Origin: Legionella sp.
GTDB taxonomy: Bacteria > Pseudomonadota > Gammaproteobacteria > Legionellales > Legionellaceae
DNA length: 64,000 bases
Reading direction: 5' to 3'
Assembly (NCBI GenBank): GCA_031291115.1
Contig: JARLJQ010000001.1
Location: forward strand, 1 to 64,000
The notes under the pieces were generated by a model. That model saw nothing but the letters and a program-made list of their open reading frames with translations. It ran no database searches and was not told the DNA's origin. Positions within the stretch are counted from its first letter, which is position 1. Every line of letters starts with the position of its first letter. A program made the translations under genes and the position numbers. This document shows, piece after piece, positions 18,158 through 27,386 of this stretch.

Positions 18158-19500
18158 CAGGATATTTGAGTCTCTACTTCAACAAGACGTCCACGTAATG
18201 AGTTAGGCAGAGCTTCACCCACATGAACGTCAACAAATTGGCCTATCAAGTGTGCTGGGCCATCAAAATTTACTACGCGATTGCATTCGGTACGACCTGC
18301 TAATTGCTGCGCATCTCGTTTGGAGTGCCCAGTAACTAATATTCGTTGCGTGCTGCCAATCATTGATTCACTGATACGTGAAGCTTGCATGAGTAATCTG
18401 CTTTGCAAGATTTGTAATCGCTGTTTTTTAACATCTAAAGGAGTTTCATCTGCTAGATTTGCTGCTGGAGTACCTGGTCTTGGGCTGTAGACAAAGCTGA
18501 ATGAGGTATCAAAACCAATTTCATGTACTAAATCCATAGTTGCTTGGAAGTCTTTATCTGTTTCACCAGGAAAACCGACAATAATGTCTGTAGATAAGCG
18601 AATATCAGGACGTACTTTGCGTAGTTTTCTTATTTTAGATTTAAATTCTAAAGCGGTATAACCACGCTTCATCAAACCTAAGATACGGTCTGAGCCACTT
18701 TGTATGGGTAAATGCAAGTGGTTCGCTAATTCTGGAACTTCAGCATAAGCATTGATTAAGTTGTCAGAGAACGCTAATGGATGTGAGGTTGTAAAGCGAA
18801 TTCTGCCTATTCCATCAATCGCTGCAACATAATGAATTAATAATGCCAGATCAGCAATGTCACCGTTTTCCATTTTACCGCGATAATCATTTACGTTTTG
18901 ACCCAGTAAATTGATTTCTCTAACGCCTTGAACTGCTAATTGATAGCACTCAGCAAGAACGTCATCAAAAGGACGACTGATTTCTTCACCACGCGTGTAA
19001 GGAACCACGCAGAAACTACAGTATTTACTGCATCCTTCCATAATGGATACAAAAGCAGTAGGGCCTTCAGCGCGTGGCGCAGGCATGTGATCAAATTTCT
19101 CAATTTCTGGGAAGCTGATGTCTACAACTGGCTTTTTCTTTTCCATGCGCTCATTGAGCAATGCAGGAAGTCTGTGTAAGGTTTGTGGACCAAAAACTAT
19201 ATCCACATAAGGAGCTCTTTTAATAATTTCAGCTCCTTCTTGGCTTGCCACACAACCGCCCACACCTATTACTACATGTGGGTTTTTAGCTTTGAATTCG
19301 CGCCATTGTCCCAGCTGAGAAAACACTTTTTCTTGTGCTTTTTCGCGAATAGAGCAGGTATTTAATAAAATTACGTCTGCGTCTTCCATCTGATCTGTTT
19401 TAACTAAACCATGTGAGTTTAGTAGGACCTCTGCCATTTTGGATGAATCGTATTCATTCATTTGGCAGCCGTTGGTTTTAATGTATAGTTTTTTAGCCAT
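18157..19500 (-). CDS. miaB: tRNA-2-methylthio-N6-dimethylallyladenosine synthase
   Basis: MiaB is a radical-SAM methylthiotransferase acting on i6A37 of tRNA. The 447-residue product has the UPF0004 domain with the auxiliary-cluster cysteines Cys12, Cys49 and Cys83, the radical-SAM cluster CSKYCSFC (Cys157, Cys161, Cys164), and a C-terminal TRAM domain (about 380-445). It is the first gene of a leftward group with rluD and pgeF and lies downstream of the terminator of the MFS gene. Confidence 0.96.
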   Translation of the reverse strand: MAKKLYIKTNGCQMNEYDSSKMAEVLLNSHGLVKTDQMEDADVILLNTCSIREKAQEKVFSQLGQWREFKAKNPHVVIGVGGCVASQEGAEIIKRAPYVDIVFGPQTLHRLPALLNERMEKKKPVVDISFPEIEKFDHMPAPRAEGPTAFVSIMEGCSKYCSFCVVPYTRGEEISRPFDDVLAECYQLAVQGVREINLLGQNVNDYRGKMENGDIADLALLIHYVAAIDGIGRIRFTTSHPLAFSDNLINAYAEVPELANHLHLPIQSGSDRILGLMKRGYTALEFKSKIRKLRKVRPDIRLSTDIIVGFPGETDKDFQATMDLVHEIGFDTSFSFVYSPRPGTPAANLADETPLDVKKQRLQILQSRLLMQASRISESMIGSTQRILVTGHSKRDAQQLAGRTECNRVVNFDGPAHLIGQFVDVHVGEALPNSLRGRLVEVETQIS

Positions 19501-19581
19501 ATTAAATCTACTTTTGAAAATACTGTGTTAGTTTAATGTCCCAGTTTGTCAGCTTATCTGTATTGTATAGTGATGATACGC

Positions 19582-19606
19582 AAAAAAGTTGGGCCATAAG
19601 GCCCAA
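19582..19606 (-). terminator. intrinsic terminator of the MFS transporter gene
   Basis: On the minus strand TTGGGCC-TTAT-GGCCCAA forms a 7-bp GC-rich stem followed at once by C and six T residues, 40 bp after the MFS stop codon. A short T run on the plus strand makes it partly bidirectional. It separates the MFS gene from miaB. Confidence 0.8.
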
Positions 19607-19645
19607 TCTGCGTTTTTCTCGAAGTGACAATTTGGGGGTATTATT

Positions 19646-20950
19646 TCATTTATGTACGCTTTGGCAATAGGTTTCTTTAATTCTTGGTAAAATAATTAAA
19701 GCAATGAACATACCAATGGGCAGTATAGCCAATCCAGTCCGGTAGGCTTCTAAAGGATATACACGGACATTGCCATTTAATTCACCTTGCCATAATTGAT
19801 CAAGAATATAACCAATAAGTGGTTGTGCTAAAGCAATCCCTATCATGTTCATCATATTCATGAAGCTTAAACCAGTGGCCACATATTTTTTATTACATAA
19901 TTCTTTAGCTACTGTAAATGCAGGTAAGAAACCTGCTGAAAAGATACCAAAGAAAAAGAGTAAAAATTGCATAGCAAAGGTTGAGTTGATTGGAGCAAAG
20001 ATAAAAAGAGTGGAGCAAATAAGCGCGCCAATACATCCTATATACATCGGAGGTTTACGCAGACCAATGCGATTTGAATAAATACCCCATAACGGACTCG
20101 CAATAGCCCAGCCGATAAAGACTAATGAGATGTAGTTTGCAGCAGTTGCTTTGGTCAGCGCCATTTTAGTCATTAAGAAAGGCACGCCCCAAAGACCACA
20201 AAAAACAGGAGTTGCCATATACATCAGACCGCCGTAGCTGGCGACAAGCCATAGTTGCTTGTTTTTCATTAAAGCCCATAGACTGGGTAGTAAATGCTCT
20301 TCTTCTTCAGTCGGGTGTTGGTGTACCGTTGTGCTGGCATTTTTAGGGGCGTCTTTTGCTATTACAAAAATTAAAATAGAAAGAACAAGACCAATACAAC
20401 CCATGATGATCATGCTTTGTCGCCAACCAAAGTTGTCAATTAAAAGGGCTAAAGGAGCTTCTCCACCAATAGCACCTAACATTCCTATGGTAACCATTAG
20501 ACCAGTAAGTAATGCGAAGCGTTGAGCAGGGAACCAGTTTGCGGCCAGTTTCATAGTACCAACGGCAGCAAACGCAGAGCCGAAGCCTATCATTAAGCGG
20601 GCAACACAAGCCATGTAGAAACTATCGGTCATACCAAAAGCAATAGTACTAACAGCGCATACTACAGTAGCAATAGTTAAAAGTCGGTGGGGGCCAAAAT
20701 AATCCATCAAGACGCCGCCGGGTAGTTGCATGGCTGCGTATGAGTAAAAATAGACTCCAGAAAGGATACCTAAAGTTTGACTGGTAACGGCGAAGTCTCT
20801 CATGAGCTCATTGCTCATTACGCCAGGGGAAACCTGTAAAAGGCACTCATAAAAATAAAATAAACAACCCAAACCCCATACCATCCAAGGTACAAATGTT
20901 TTGGTGTTAGATTTTCCCATTGATTCAGACTGTATATTATAATGCGCCAT
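19646..20950 (-). CDS. major facilitator superfamily transporter
   Basis: A 434-residue inner-membrane protein with about 12 hydrophobic helices and the MFS loop 2-3 signature QLPGGVLMDYFGPHRLL, followed by RLMIGFGSAFA. A hydrophilic central loop (about 200-225, rich in His and Glu) divides two six-helix halves. It resembles the anion:cation symporter/phthalate-type branch found in several copies in Legionella, some of which import nutrients, but the substrate cannot be read from the sequence. It is a single gene with its own terminator. The start at 20950 is chosen; ATG at 20920 is an alternative. Confidence 0.88.
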   Translation of the reverse strand: MAHYNIQSESMGKSNTKTFVPWMVWGLGCLFYFYECLLQVSPGVMSNELMRDFAVTSQTLGILSGVYFYSYAAMQLPGGVLMDYFGPHRLLTIATVVCAVSTIAFGMTDSFYMACVARLMIGFGSAFAAVGTMKLAANWFPAQRFALLTGLMVTIGMLGAIGGEAPLALLIDNFGWRQSMIIMGCIGLVLSILIFVIAKDAPKNASTTVHQHPTEEEEHLLPSLWALMKNKQLWLVASYGGLMYMATPVFCGLWGVPFLMTKMALTKATAANYISLVFIGWAIASPLWGIYSNRIGLRKPPMYIGCIGALICSTLFIFAPINSTFAMQFLLFFFGIFSAGFLPAFTVAKELCNKKYVATGLSFMNMMNMIGIALAQPLIGYILDQLWQGELNGNVRVYPLEAYRTGLAILPIGMFIALIILPRIKETYCQSVHK

Positions 20951-21323
20951 TATCTTATCGTGCTCCAGGTTTATCTTATCATGTTGGTAACGTTACTATT
21001 TCTACAATCCAAATTAGGGGCTCGTAAAATTGTAACAATTCATGGAATTCTTTTGATTAAAAACCGAAAATAAAGCGGACTATTCGTACAGCGCTAAACC
21101 TGTGGTGCAGTTTTTTTAAATCACAAAGACAACCGCCAACGATAACATATTTATACATCAATTTCATCATGGTAAAATGTTATCAGGTTGTCTTGTATTT
21201 GTCTATTTTTTGTAGGTTAAATACAATTTAGTCTGATATTTCATATCCTTACATCAGGATACATTATGTTTATGCTTTATTTTTGATAAAATGTGTCCAA
21301 CATACCATTTGTGCATTTATCGC
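20951..21323. other. intergenic region between the L,D-transpeptidase and MFS genes
   Basis: The stretch holds no gene. It should contain the MFS promoter and the 3' end of the L,D-transpeptidase transcript. The only structured element seen is the dyad at 21126-21194. Confidence 0.6.
21126..21194. promoter_or_regulatory. two-part inverted repeat upstream of the MFS gene
   Basis: AAGACAACC (21126-21134) pairs with GGTTGTCTT (21186-21194). Inside it GATAACAT pairs with ATGTTATC. The arms are separated by an uneven bulge (6 versus 1 base). It lies about 175 bp upstream of the MFS start. It could be an RNA structure in the leader or an operator, or it could end the L,D-transpeptidase transcript; it lacks a T-tract. 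Confidence 0.45.
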
Positions 21324-22055
21324 TTATTTTCCTTTCGGATCATCTGGAGCATCAAGCACCACACGGGTTCCTTGCATTCCTCCACCTGGAAGATCGATAA
21401 ATTCTTCATTTAACCAACGTGCATCTTCAATAAACATTCGGACACAACCATGACTAGCCCTGTATCCCGGAACATCATAACTGCCGTGAAGGGCATAGCC
21501 TCTGAAAAAATGCATGCAGTAGGGCATTAATGCTCCGCCATCACTGCCATCGGCTCTTTGGGGAAATACAGTAGAGACACACTCTATGTCTTGTTTACGT
21601 ATAATACGAAATGATCCAGTCGGGGTAGTGCAGCCACCTCTGGCAGAGCATTTACCAATACCTGAAGAAATTGGCCCCCACCAGAGTAGTTCGCCATCAG
21701 CATCATAGGCTGCCCAAGCTAGTTTTTTTTGACTGACGTAAATCGCCTTTTCACCAGTCGATTCTATGTATCTGGGGAAGGGGGATACATCATAGATTGT
21801 TAAACGATCAATGTTTTTAGGTACAGCAATGGTCATGCCGCGGCGCAAAGTCACATTCATTCGGTTAATGCGGCGCACCATATCACGTTCTTCTGCATCC
21901 GGAAAAAGATTGTCCCAGCTTTCACCATTTTTAATTTTTATGCAAAAATAATCAGGTGACGTACACAAGGCTTCACCAAAGCGAGTTAGGGCTAAAGCAA
22001 GCTGTGTGCTTATTAAGAAATAGGCTGTCATTAGTATTGATATCATAATTTTCAT
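21324..22055 (-). CDS. L,D-transpeptidase (YkuD domain), EnhA-like
   Basis: Predicted to form 3-3 cross-links in peptidoglycan or attach proteins to it. The 243-residue product has a signal peptide (1-22), a LysM-like segment (about 37-80, KNGESWDNLF...RRGMTIAVPK) and a YkuD catalytic domain (about 103-235) with His190 (ALHGSYD) and SHGCVR, where Cys204 is the nucleophile. In L. pneumophila a protein of this type beside fliS is annotated as enhanced-entry protein EnhA; that is recall, not a search result. It is downstream of the flagellar filament cluster but separated from it by a palindrome. Confidence 0.88.
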   Translation of the reverse strand: MKIMISILMTAYFLISTQLALALTRFGEALCTSPDYFCIKIKNGESWDNLFPDAEERDMVRRINRMNVTLRRGMTIAVPKNIDRLTIYDVSPFPRYIESTGEKAIYVSQKKLAWAAYDADGELLWWGPISSGIGKCSARGGCTTPTGSFRIIRKQDIECVSTVFPQRADGSDGGALMPYCMHFFRGYALHGSYDVPGYRASHGCVRMFIEDARWLNEEFIDLPGGGMQGTRVVLDAPDDPKGK

Positions 22056-22138
22056 AAATGATCTTAATTCAGGTCATCGTATTTTCTATAGCGGCATGTA
22101 AAGAAATAACTTTACTTTTGGGAGGGTATGGCAAATCC

Positions 22139-22223
22139 CGTCGTCCAGAGCGCAGCGAAGAACCTCCCATCAAATGGCATTGAGCCACATGAGTGGAGAT
22201 CCTTCGCTGCGCTCTGGACGACG
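22139..22223. repeat. family A palindrome, copy 2
   Basis: A nearly perfect 85-bp inverted repeat. The arms are CGTCGTCCAGAGCGCAGCGA and TCGCTGCGCTCTGGACGACG. It ends 10 bp beyond the fliS stop codon on the minus-strand side, so as a hairpin it would close the flaG-fliD-fliS transcript and insulate the L,D-transpeptidase gene. Confidence 0.9.
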
Positions 22224-22232
22224 AGAAGGGGG

Positions 22233-22640
22233 TTAGGCGTTAGCTGGCTGTTCTGCTGGGCTTATTGCTTGCCAAGACTCGTGTATTTGAGCAATAAGTA
22301 AATTGGCTTGAACCAGTAATTCTTCATTATTATGTAAATTTGCTTTTAAAAGCAGCGTTTCAATATACTCATATATTTTAAGTAAATTAACGGCTATCTC
22401 GCCGCCTTCTTCTTGGTTCAGGCTTGATTTTAATCCCTCAATAATACTTAAAGCTTTACTGATGTGCTCGCCTTTTTCACGAATTTGTTTCCTAGCTAGG
22501 TTACCTTGTGCCGTGGCAATGTTATTTCGCGCACCTTGTAATAACAAATTAATTAATTCATGAGGGTTAGCTGCATCAACGCGAGTTTTTAATTCGATTG
22601 ATTTGTATTGATTTAATATTTTTAGATTATGCTTGCTCAT
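22233..22640 (-). CDS. fliS: flagellar export chaperone FliS
   Basis: FliS binds the C terminus of flagellin in the cytoplasm and prevents its premature assembly. The 135-residue helical product has the typical YKSIELKTRVDAANPHELI opening and a LLQGARNNIATAQGN helix. It starts 16 bp after fliD in the same direction and ends against a family A palindrome. No fliT follows. Confidence 0.92.
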   Translation of the reverse strand: MSKHNLKILNQYKSIELKTRVDAANPHELINLLLQGARNNIATAQGNLARKQIREKGEHISKALSIIEGLKSSLNQEEGGEIAVNLLKIYEYIETLLLKANLHNNEELLVQANLLIAQIHESWQAISPAEQPANA

Positions 22641-22656
22641 CAGTTAAGTCTCTTAA

Positions 22657-24291
22657 TTACTTCGTTTTTAATTTGGGTAAATTATCTAAGATTTGCGTCA
22701 TCATTTTGCTGGTATCTTGCATTCTTGATATCAACTGATCTACCCCAATCCATTGTTTTAAATATTTTTGTTCTAGAAAGGTGCTACGCGTGTCAATTCG
22801 TTCTTGCGTCGTTTTTAAGTCAGCTACTTTATTATCAAGCCCCTGGGTTCGCTTATCCAGCTCCCCTTTTGTCGATAGAAAGGAATCCATAATGCTATTC
22901 ATTTTTACTGCCAGACCGGCATTAACAATAATTTGGCCGCGATCACCTGTACTGCCGCCAATTACATCAAAGGATAGGGACGAAAAATCGCCAATTCCAG
23001 TTAATGTTATTCCATCTTTTGATTTTGCGGGTAACCCATTAATAGTACCTGCCACACTGATGCCAGGAGTATATTCACTTAAGGCGATGTTGTAAGTGCC
23101 GGCTTTCATTTTAGTATCTATTGAACTCAGTTTAATATTAGGATCAGTTGCACTAATTGTATTGGCAAAAATGGCACCAATAGATTTGTAGTTGGTTTTA
23201 AGCGCCTCACCGTAGGTTTCCATATTTATTTCTAAAAAACCCGATTTATTAGGTTTGATTCCTATATCGGCAAGCGTTTTAACCGTGTTATCGTTTGATG
23301 TGATACTGTTAACCATTTGATAAAGATTGGTTTTTAAGCTTTTTAATTGAGTATCACCCTGATAGATACCACCTTTCTTGGTTTCCATGTTAAAACCGGT
23401 CAGATTGGTTAAAAATAGGATGCAGTCATTATATTTTTTTAAAAAATCATTTAAACAGGTGCTCAGTTGATCTTGATTATTTTCAATAGTTAAGCTGACG
23501 GTTTTGTTTTCGTCCGCTTGTTTTAAATCCAGAGAAATGCCGGTAATCGCATTTTTCAGTTGGTTACTGCTCTGGTTTAAAGTCATGCCATTAATGTTCG
23601 CAATACTATTTTGTGCGGCTACTGTTTGCGTTAAAGAGGTTACTGCGGTGGTTGGGTCGTAATTGAGAGCAGTAACATCACCGGAAATTTGCATGGCATA
23701 ATTTTCGCCAGTTCTTAAGGAGCTGATGCTTATTCTTGAACCCTGGCTGTCTTGTACTATACTGGCGTTCACTCCAGAGCTTGCTGCATTCAGTGCATCA
23801 CAAACAGCGCTTAGGCTGTTATTTGCAGGATCTATCGTAATATTCAGTGGGGTAGCTTCTGTATTAATGGTAAATGTACTGTTATCGCTGCTGTAGGTAC
23901 CAAAATTTATAGTCAGGTTACCACTGCCAACAGGAGCACTATTATCTGCATAATAGGTGCTGGAAAGATTTTGTGATTGGGCTAATTGTTTTACCTGTAT
24001 TTGATAAACGCCTACTTTGGCTTCATCGTCAACCGTGACAGAGCAATAAGCAGGGTCACTAAGAGTAGATTTCATCTTATAGAATTGGCTCATATTCGAT
24101 AAGTTGGATAAGGTTGTTTGCAGATTAGACAGTACACTTTTTAGCTGACTCATTGCCGAAAGCTCTGTATTTACACCATCTAATTTTTTATCGTGACGTA
24201 CTTGCATGCGTGTTACGTCCGCTTTTACCATCGCTTCAACCATACCTTTGATATCAAGCCCTGATCCTATTCCTGGTGATGATAAACCCAT
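22657..24291 (-). CDS. fliD: flagellar filament cap protein FliD (HAP2)
   Basis: FliD caps the filament tip and folds incoming flagellin. The 544-residue product starts with SSPGIGSGLDIKGMVEAMV, the canonical FliD N terminus, and has the FliD_C coiled-coil end (KADLKTTQERIDTRSTFLEQKY). The middle (about 70-430) is variable, as expected for a surface domain. AAGGGA lies just before the ATG. It sits between flaG and fliS. Confidence 0.95.
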   Translation of the reverse strand: MGLSSPGIGSGLDIKGMVEAMVKADVTRMQVRHDKKLDGVNTELSAMSQLKSVLSNLQTTLSNLSNMSQFYKMKSTLSDPAYCSVTVDDEAKVGVYQIQVKQLAQSQNLSSTYYADNSAPVGSGNLTINFGTYSSDNSTFTINTEATPLNITIDPANNSLSAVCDALNAASSGVNASIVQDSQGSRISISSLRTGENYAMQISGDVTALNYDPTTAVTSLTQTVAAQNSIANINGMTLNQSSNQLKNAITGISLDLKQADENKTVSLTIENNQDQLSTCLNDFLKKYNDCILFLTNLTGFNMETKKGGIYQGDTQLKSLKTNLYQMVNSITSNDNTVKTLADIGIKPNKSGFLEINMETYGEALKTNYKSIGAIFANTISATDPNIKLSSIDTKMKAGTYNIALSEYTPGISVAGTINGLPAKSKDGITLTGIGDFSSLSFDVIGGSTGDRGQIIVNAGLAVKMNSIMDSFLSTKGELDKRTQGLDNKVADLKTTQERIDTRSTFLEQKYLKQWIGVDQLISRMQDTSKMMTQILDNLPKLKTK

Positions 24292-24324
24292 AGCGTCCCT
24301 TAATTATGTATTTTTATTATTATA

Positions 24325-24606
24325 TTAAATGTTCTTTTTAACAGAACCATCAACTATTTTATCAAGCAAACTTAACAGGTGCAGATATTCATCCGAAGGT
24401 AATTTTCGTAGGATTTTATCTGAAAGTTTCTCTGTAACTATAGTTTGCAGTAAACCGGTTGCATTATCTATAACCTGCTTCGTGTCGGTATCTAAATTCT
24501 GACTGGAAGTAACGCATTTGGCTATTGGTTTAATATTTTTATCATTTAATTTTATTGAATCACTTTGAAGCATTTTATTTGCTTGTGGTATCGAGTCAAT
24601 TGTCAT
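24325..24606 (-). CDS. flaG: FlaG-family flagellar protein
   Basis: FlaG proteins influence filament length in other bacteria; the exact role is unclear. The 93-residue product has a polar, disordered first half and a C-terminal region (DKILRKLPSDEYLHLLSLLD) like the family's IPP-type end. GGAGAG precedes the ATG by 8 bases. It lies between flaA (after the flaA hairpin) and fliD. Confidence 0.82.
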   Translation of the reverse strand: MTIDSIPQANKMLQSDSIKLNDKNIKPIAKCVTSSQNLDTDTKQVIDNATGLLQTIVTEKLSDKILRKLPSDEYLHLLSLLDKIVDGSVKKNI

Positions 24607-24650
24607 CCTTTTATCTCTCCTTTTTCCCTAATATCACTACGGGAATAAGA

Positions 24651-24684
24651 AACTGAAGTACAGTACGGGTACTGTACTTCAGTT
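24651..24684 (-). terminator. flaA transcription terminator hairpin
   Basis: A perfect 16-bp stem, AACTGAAGTACAGTAC against GTACTGTACTTCAGTT, with a two-base loop, lying 16 bp after the flaA stop. On the minus strand it is followed by TCTTATTCC, a poor T-tract. This suggests partial termination or 3'-end stabilisation of the abundant flagellin mRNA, with read-through into flaG. Confidence 0.75.
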
Positions 24685-24699
24685 TGAACCTGCTTAAGC

Positions 24700-26157
24700 T
24701 TATTTCAGTAATGAAAGAACAGATTGTGGCATGCTGTTCGCTTGTGCCAACATTGCTGTTCCAGCTTGTTGTAGGATTTGGTTTTTAGTTAAGTTTGCCA
24801 TTTCAGCAGCATAATCAGTATCCTGAATACGGCTACGTGCAGCTTCAGTGTTATCTGAAATGTTGTTCAGGTTAGCAATTGTAGCTTCAAAACGGTTTTC
24901 CATCGCACCCATTGCAGCACGGTTAGCTGTGATGTTTGATAATGCAGAGTCAATACGTTGCAGAGCTAGTGTAGCACCATCTTGAGTACTGATATCCAGA
25001 GTGTTAACCCCAACACCATCAGTCATGATAGTTGCTGAACTTAAGCCTAAATCAGCAATTGTACCACCTAAGTAGATGATATTTTCTGCAGTAACAGTCA
25101 ATTTACCTGACAAGTCAGAAACTTGAGCTGTTGCAACGAAATCACCTGTACCTAATACGTCAGCAGCAGCACCACCAATACTAGTACCAGTTTCATCTAC
25201 ATTAATACTACGACCGTCTTTAGCAGTCAGAGTAATAATAGTATTTGTACTGTCAAGAGTAGCAACAACACCTGTGTGAGCTGTTTTACCGTTAATACCT
25301 TGAAGTAGAGAATCAGTAGTCATACCACCAGAAACATCCTGGTTGTTGAAAATTGTAGTACCATTAATTTTTAATGAGTACGTATCACCTGCTGCTGTAC
25401 CAAAAGTACCGCCTGCAATAGCGTTAGAAGTACCGGCGGTTTTTGCAGTAACTGATAAACCTGTGATGTTCGCAGAGTTGATAGCAGCGGCTTTAGCATA
25501 AGCTGATGCAGCATTTTGTCCCGTAGAAGCGCCAGTGAAATTTGCTGAAGTAGTAATAACAGATGTACCCTCAGTACCACCGATACCAATTGTAATGTCT
25601 GCTGCAGCGTTAGCAGATACGGCAACACCAGTTTGAGTAGCTAATGCACCAACAGCATTTGAAGCGATACTTGTAATAGCAAATGAAGTAGTTTCATTTG
25701 CGTTAGCACCAACCTGGAATGTAGTTTCAGAGAAGGAACCGTTTAATATTACTTGGCCGTTGAATTGCGTGTGGTTTGCAATATCGTCCATCGCACTGAT
25801 TAACTGAGACACTTCGTCTTGTAATGCTTGACGGTCTTGTGAACTGTTTGTACCGTTAGCAGATTGGTCAGCCAATACTCGCATTTGTTGCAGAAGGTCA
25901 GTAGAAGTACCCATAGCACCTTCAGCGATTTGAGCTAAAGAAATAGCATCATTTGAGTTTTTAGCTGCTTGGTTCAAACCAAGAATTTGCGATGTCATCA
26001 TTGTAGCAATTGCTAAACCAGCAGCATCGTCTTTCGCGCTATTAATTCTCAATCCAGATGACAATCTTTGGATTGATGTAGCCATTGCATCAGTTGTTTT
26101 CGCTAAACTGCGCTGAGCAATTAACGAAGGAACGTTCGTGTTAATAATTTGAGCCAT
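24700..26157 (-). CDS. flaA: flagellin
   Basis: The filament subunit, 485 residues. The conserved N-terminal D0/D1 helices (MAQIINTNVPSLIAQRSLAK, LSSGLRINSAKDDAAGLAIA) and C-terminal D1/D0 (ALQRIDSALSNITANRAAMG, ending NSMPQSVLSLLK) flank a Thr/Ala-rich variable centre (about 165-400). The D1 stretch QQMRVLADQSANGTNS corresponds to the region sensed by TLR5, and the C-terminal leucines to the part sensed by NAIP5 in L. pneumophila flagellin (known for the family, not tested here). AGGAG precedes the ATG. Expression is predicted to need sigma-28 (FliA). Confidence 0.97.
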   Translation of the reverse strand: MAQIINTNVPSLIAQRSLAKTTDAMATSIQRLSSGLRINSAKDDAAGLAIATMMTSQILGLNQAAKNSNDAISLAQIAEGAMGTSTDLLQQMRVLADQSANGTNSSQDRQALQDEVSQLISAMDDIANHTQFNGQVILNGSFSETTFQVGANANETTSFAITSIASNAVGALATQTGVAVSANAAADITIGIGGTEGTSVITTSANFTGASTGQNAASAYAKAAAINSANITGLSVTAKTAGTSNAIAGGTFGTAAGDTYSLKINGTTIFNNQDVSGGMTTDSLLQGINGKTAHTGVVATLDSTNTIITLTAKDGRSINVDETGTSIGGAAADVLGTGDFVATAQVSDLSGKLTVTAENIIYLGGTIADLGLSSATIMTDGVGVNTLDISTQDGATLALQRIDSALSNITANRAAMGAMENRFEATIANLNNISDNTEAARSRIQDTDYAAEMANLTKNQILQQAGTAMLAQANSMPQSVLSLLK

Positions 26158-26255
26158 GTTAAAGTCTCCTCAGACCTGATCCCTGGTTTGGGATTTTTTC
26201 TGTTTAGTATCCAGCAGCTCACTTTTTAATTGGTGTTCTACCGTACCCACAGGGG

Positions 26256-26282
26256 TTATCGACGGAGGTAGAAAAAACTTTA
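26256..26282 (-). promoter_or_regulatory. sigma-28 (FliA) promoter of flaA
   Basis: Read on the minus strand, TAAAGTTT (26282-26275), 11 bases, then GTCGATAA (26263-26256). The enterobacterial sigma-28 consensus is TAAAGTTT-N11-GCCGATAA, so there is only one mismatch. It lies about 100 bases upstream of the flaA ATG, giving a leader of roughly 90 nt. Confidence 0.88.
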
Positions 26283-26479
26283 GGCTTAAACGGCTTTTTT
26301 TTTAAAAAAAGAGAACAATTGCTTAGTAAAATTAATATGTTGCATTTTATTGTGCAGATTGTTTTTAATTAAAAATTAGAATAACGTGAGTGTTGTTTAT
26401 TTATTTGTCACTATTGGTTTTAAAAATTCAGCATCTTTATTTACTATGGGTATAGATATTCAGAATATTTTTTTATGTG

Positions 26480-26485
26480 TATAAT
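26480..26485 (+). promoter_or_regulatory. candidate -10 element of accD
   Basis: A perfect TATAAT lies 30 bases before the accD ATG. The matching -35 position (TATTCA at 26457-26462) is poor, so this is only a candidate. Confidence 0.3.
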
Positions 26486-26515
26486 ATTATAGATTCTATT
26501 ATATAGGTTCCACAT

Positions 26516-27370
26516 ATGAGTTGGTTTAAAAAACTGCTGCCCTCACGAGTTAATACAGATACCTCACAAAAGAAAGGGGTTCCTGAAGGTTTATGGCTGA
26601 AATGTTCGGGGTGTAATGAGGTTCTTTACAGCACTGAATTAACAAAAAACTTGATGGTTTGTCCGTCGTGTAATTTTCATCACCGAATTTCTGCGCGTAT
26701 CAGAATAGGGCAGTTTCTTGATGAAACAGTTCAAGAAGAAATTGCCGCATCATTAGAACCCCATGATCGTTTAAAATTCCGCGATTCCAAGAAATATAAA
26801 GACAGAATAATTCAAGCGCAAAAAGCTACAGGTGAAAAGGAAGCTTTAATTGTAGTTAAAGGTAATTTAATGCAACAACCGGTTGTTGTCAGTGCTTTTG
26901 AATTCAGTTTCATGGGCGGCTCGATGGGAGCAACTGTTGGTGAAAAATTTGTTCGTGCAGTGAATTTGGCGGCAGCAGAACGTAGGGCTTATATTTGCTT
27001 TACAGCAAGTGGTGGCGCTCGGATGCAAGAAGGTTTATTTTCGCTAATGCAGATGGCTAAAACTTCAGCTGCACTAGCTAAATTTTCTGAAAGCGGCTTG
27101 CCATTTATTGTGGTATTAACCGACCCAACTATGGGCGGTGTTTCTGCAAGCTTTGCAAGTTTGGGAGATATTATTATCGCTGAACCTAATGCATTAATTG
27201 GTTTTGCAGGTCCGCGAGTTATCGAACAAACAGTACGCCAAACTCTGCCAGAAGGTTTTCAGCGCAGTGAGTTTTTATTAGAGCATGGTCATATCGATAT
27301 GATCCTTGAGAGAAAAGATCTGCGTCCAGTTGTCTCTGAATTAGTGTCCAAATTGACTCATAAAGGCTAG
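26516..27370 (+). CDS. accD: acetyl-CoA carboxylase carboxyltransferase subunit beta
   Basis: AccD with AccA transfers the carboxyl group from biotin to acetyl-CoA, the first step of fatty-acid synthesis. The 284-residue product has the N-terminal zinc ribbon (Cys30, Cys33, Cys49, Cys52) and the crotonase-like carboxyltransferase core with [28 protein letters not shown] and [11 protein letters not shown]. It heads an accD-folC-dedD-cvpA order known from many gammaproteobacteria. Here a family C palindrome is inserted between accD and folC. Confidence 0.97.
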   Translation: MSWFKKLLPSRVNTDTSQKKGVPEGLWLKCSGCNEVLYSTELTKNLMVCPSCNFHHRISARIRIGQFLDETVQEEIAASLEPHDRLKFRDSKKYKDRIIQAQKATGEKEALIVVKGNLMQQPVVVSAFEFSFMGGSMGATVGEKFVRAVNLAAAERRAYICFTASGGARMQEGLFSLMQMAKTSAALAKFSESGLPFIVVLTDPTMGGVSASFASLGDIIIAEPNALIGFAGPRVIEQTVRQTLPEGFQRSEFLLEHGHIDMILERKDLRPVVSELVSKLTHKG

Positions 27371-27386
27371 TATCACATGTGGTGCT

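Larger units (their letters stand above)
26158..26515. other. divergent promoter region of flaA and accD
   Basis: The stretch holds no gene. It contains the sigma-28 promoter and long leader of flaA on the left, and an AT-rich stretch with a candidate accD -10 on the right. Confidence 0.65.

Noticed and set aside
25371-25628. Leu/Gln-rich minus-strand ORF within flaA
   Set aside because: It is the flagellin variable region read in another frame on the same strand; its low-complexity composition follows from the Ala/Thr codons of flaA.
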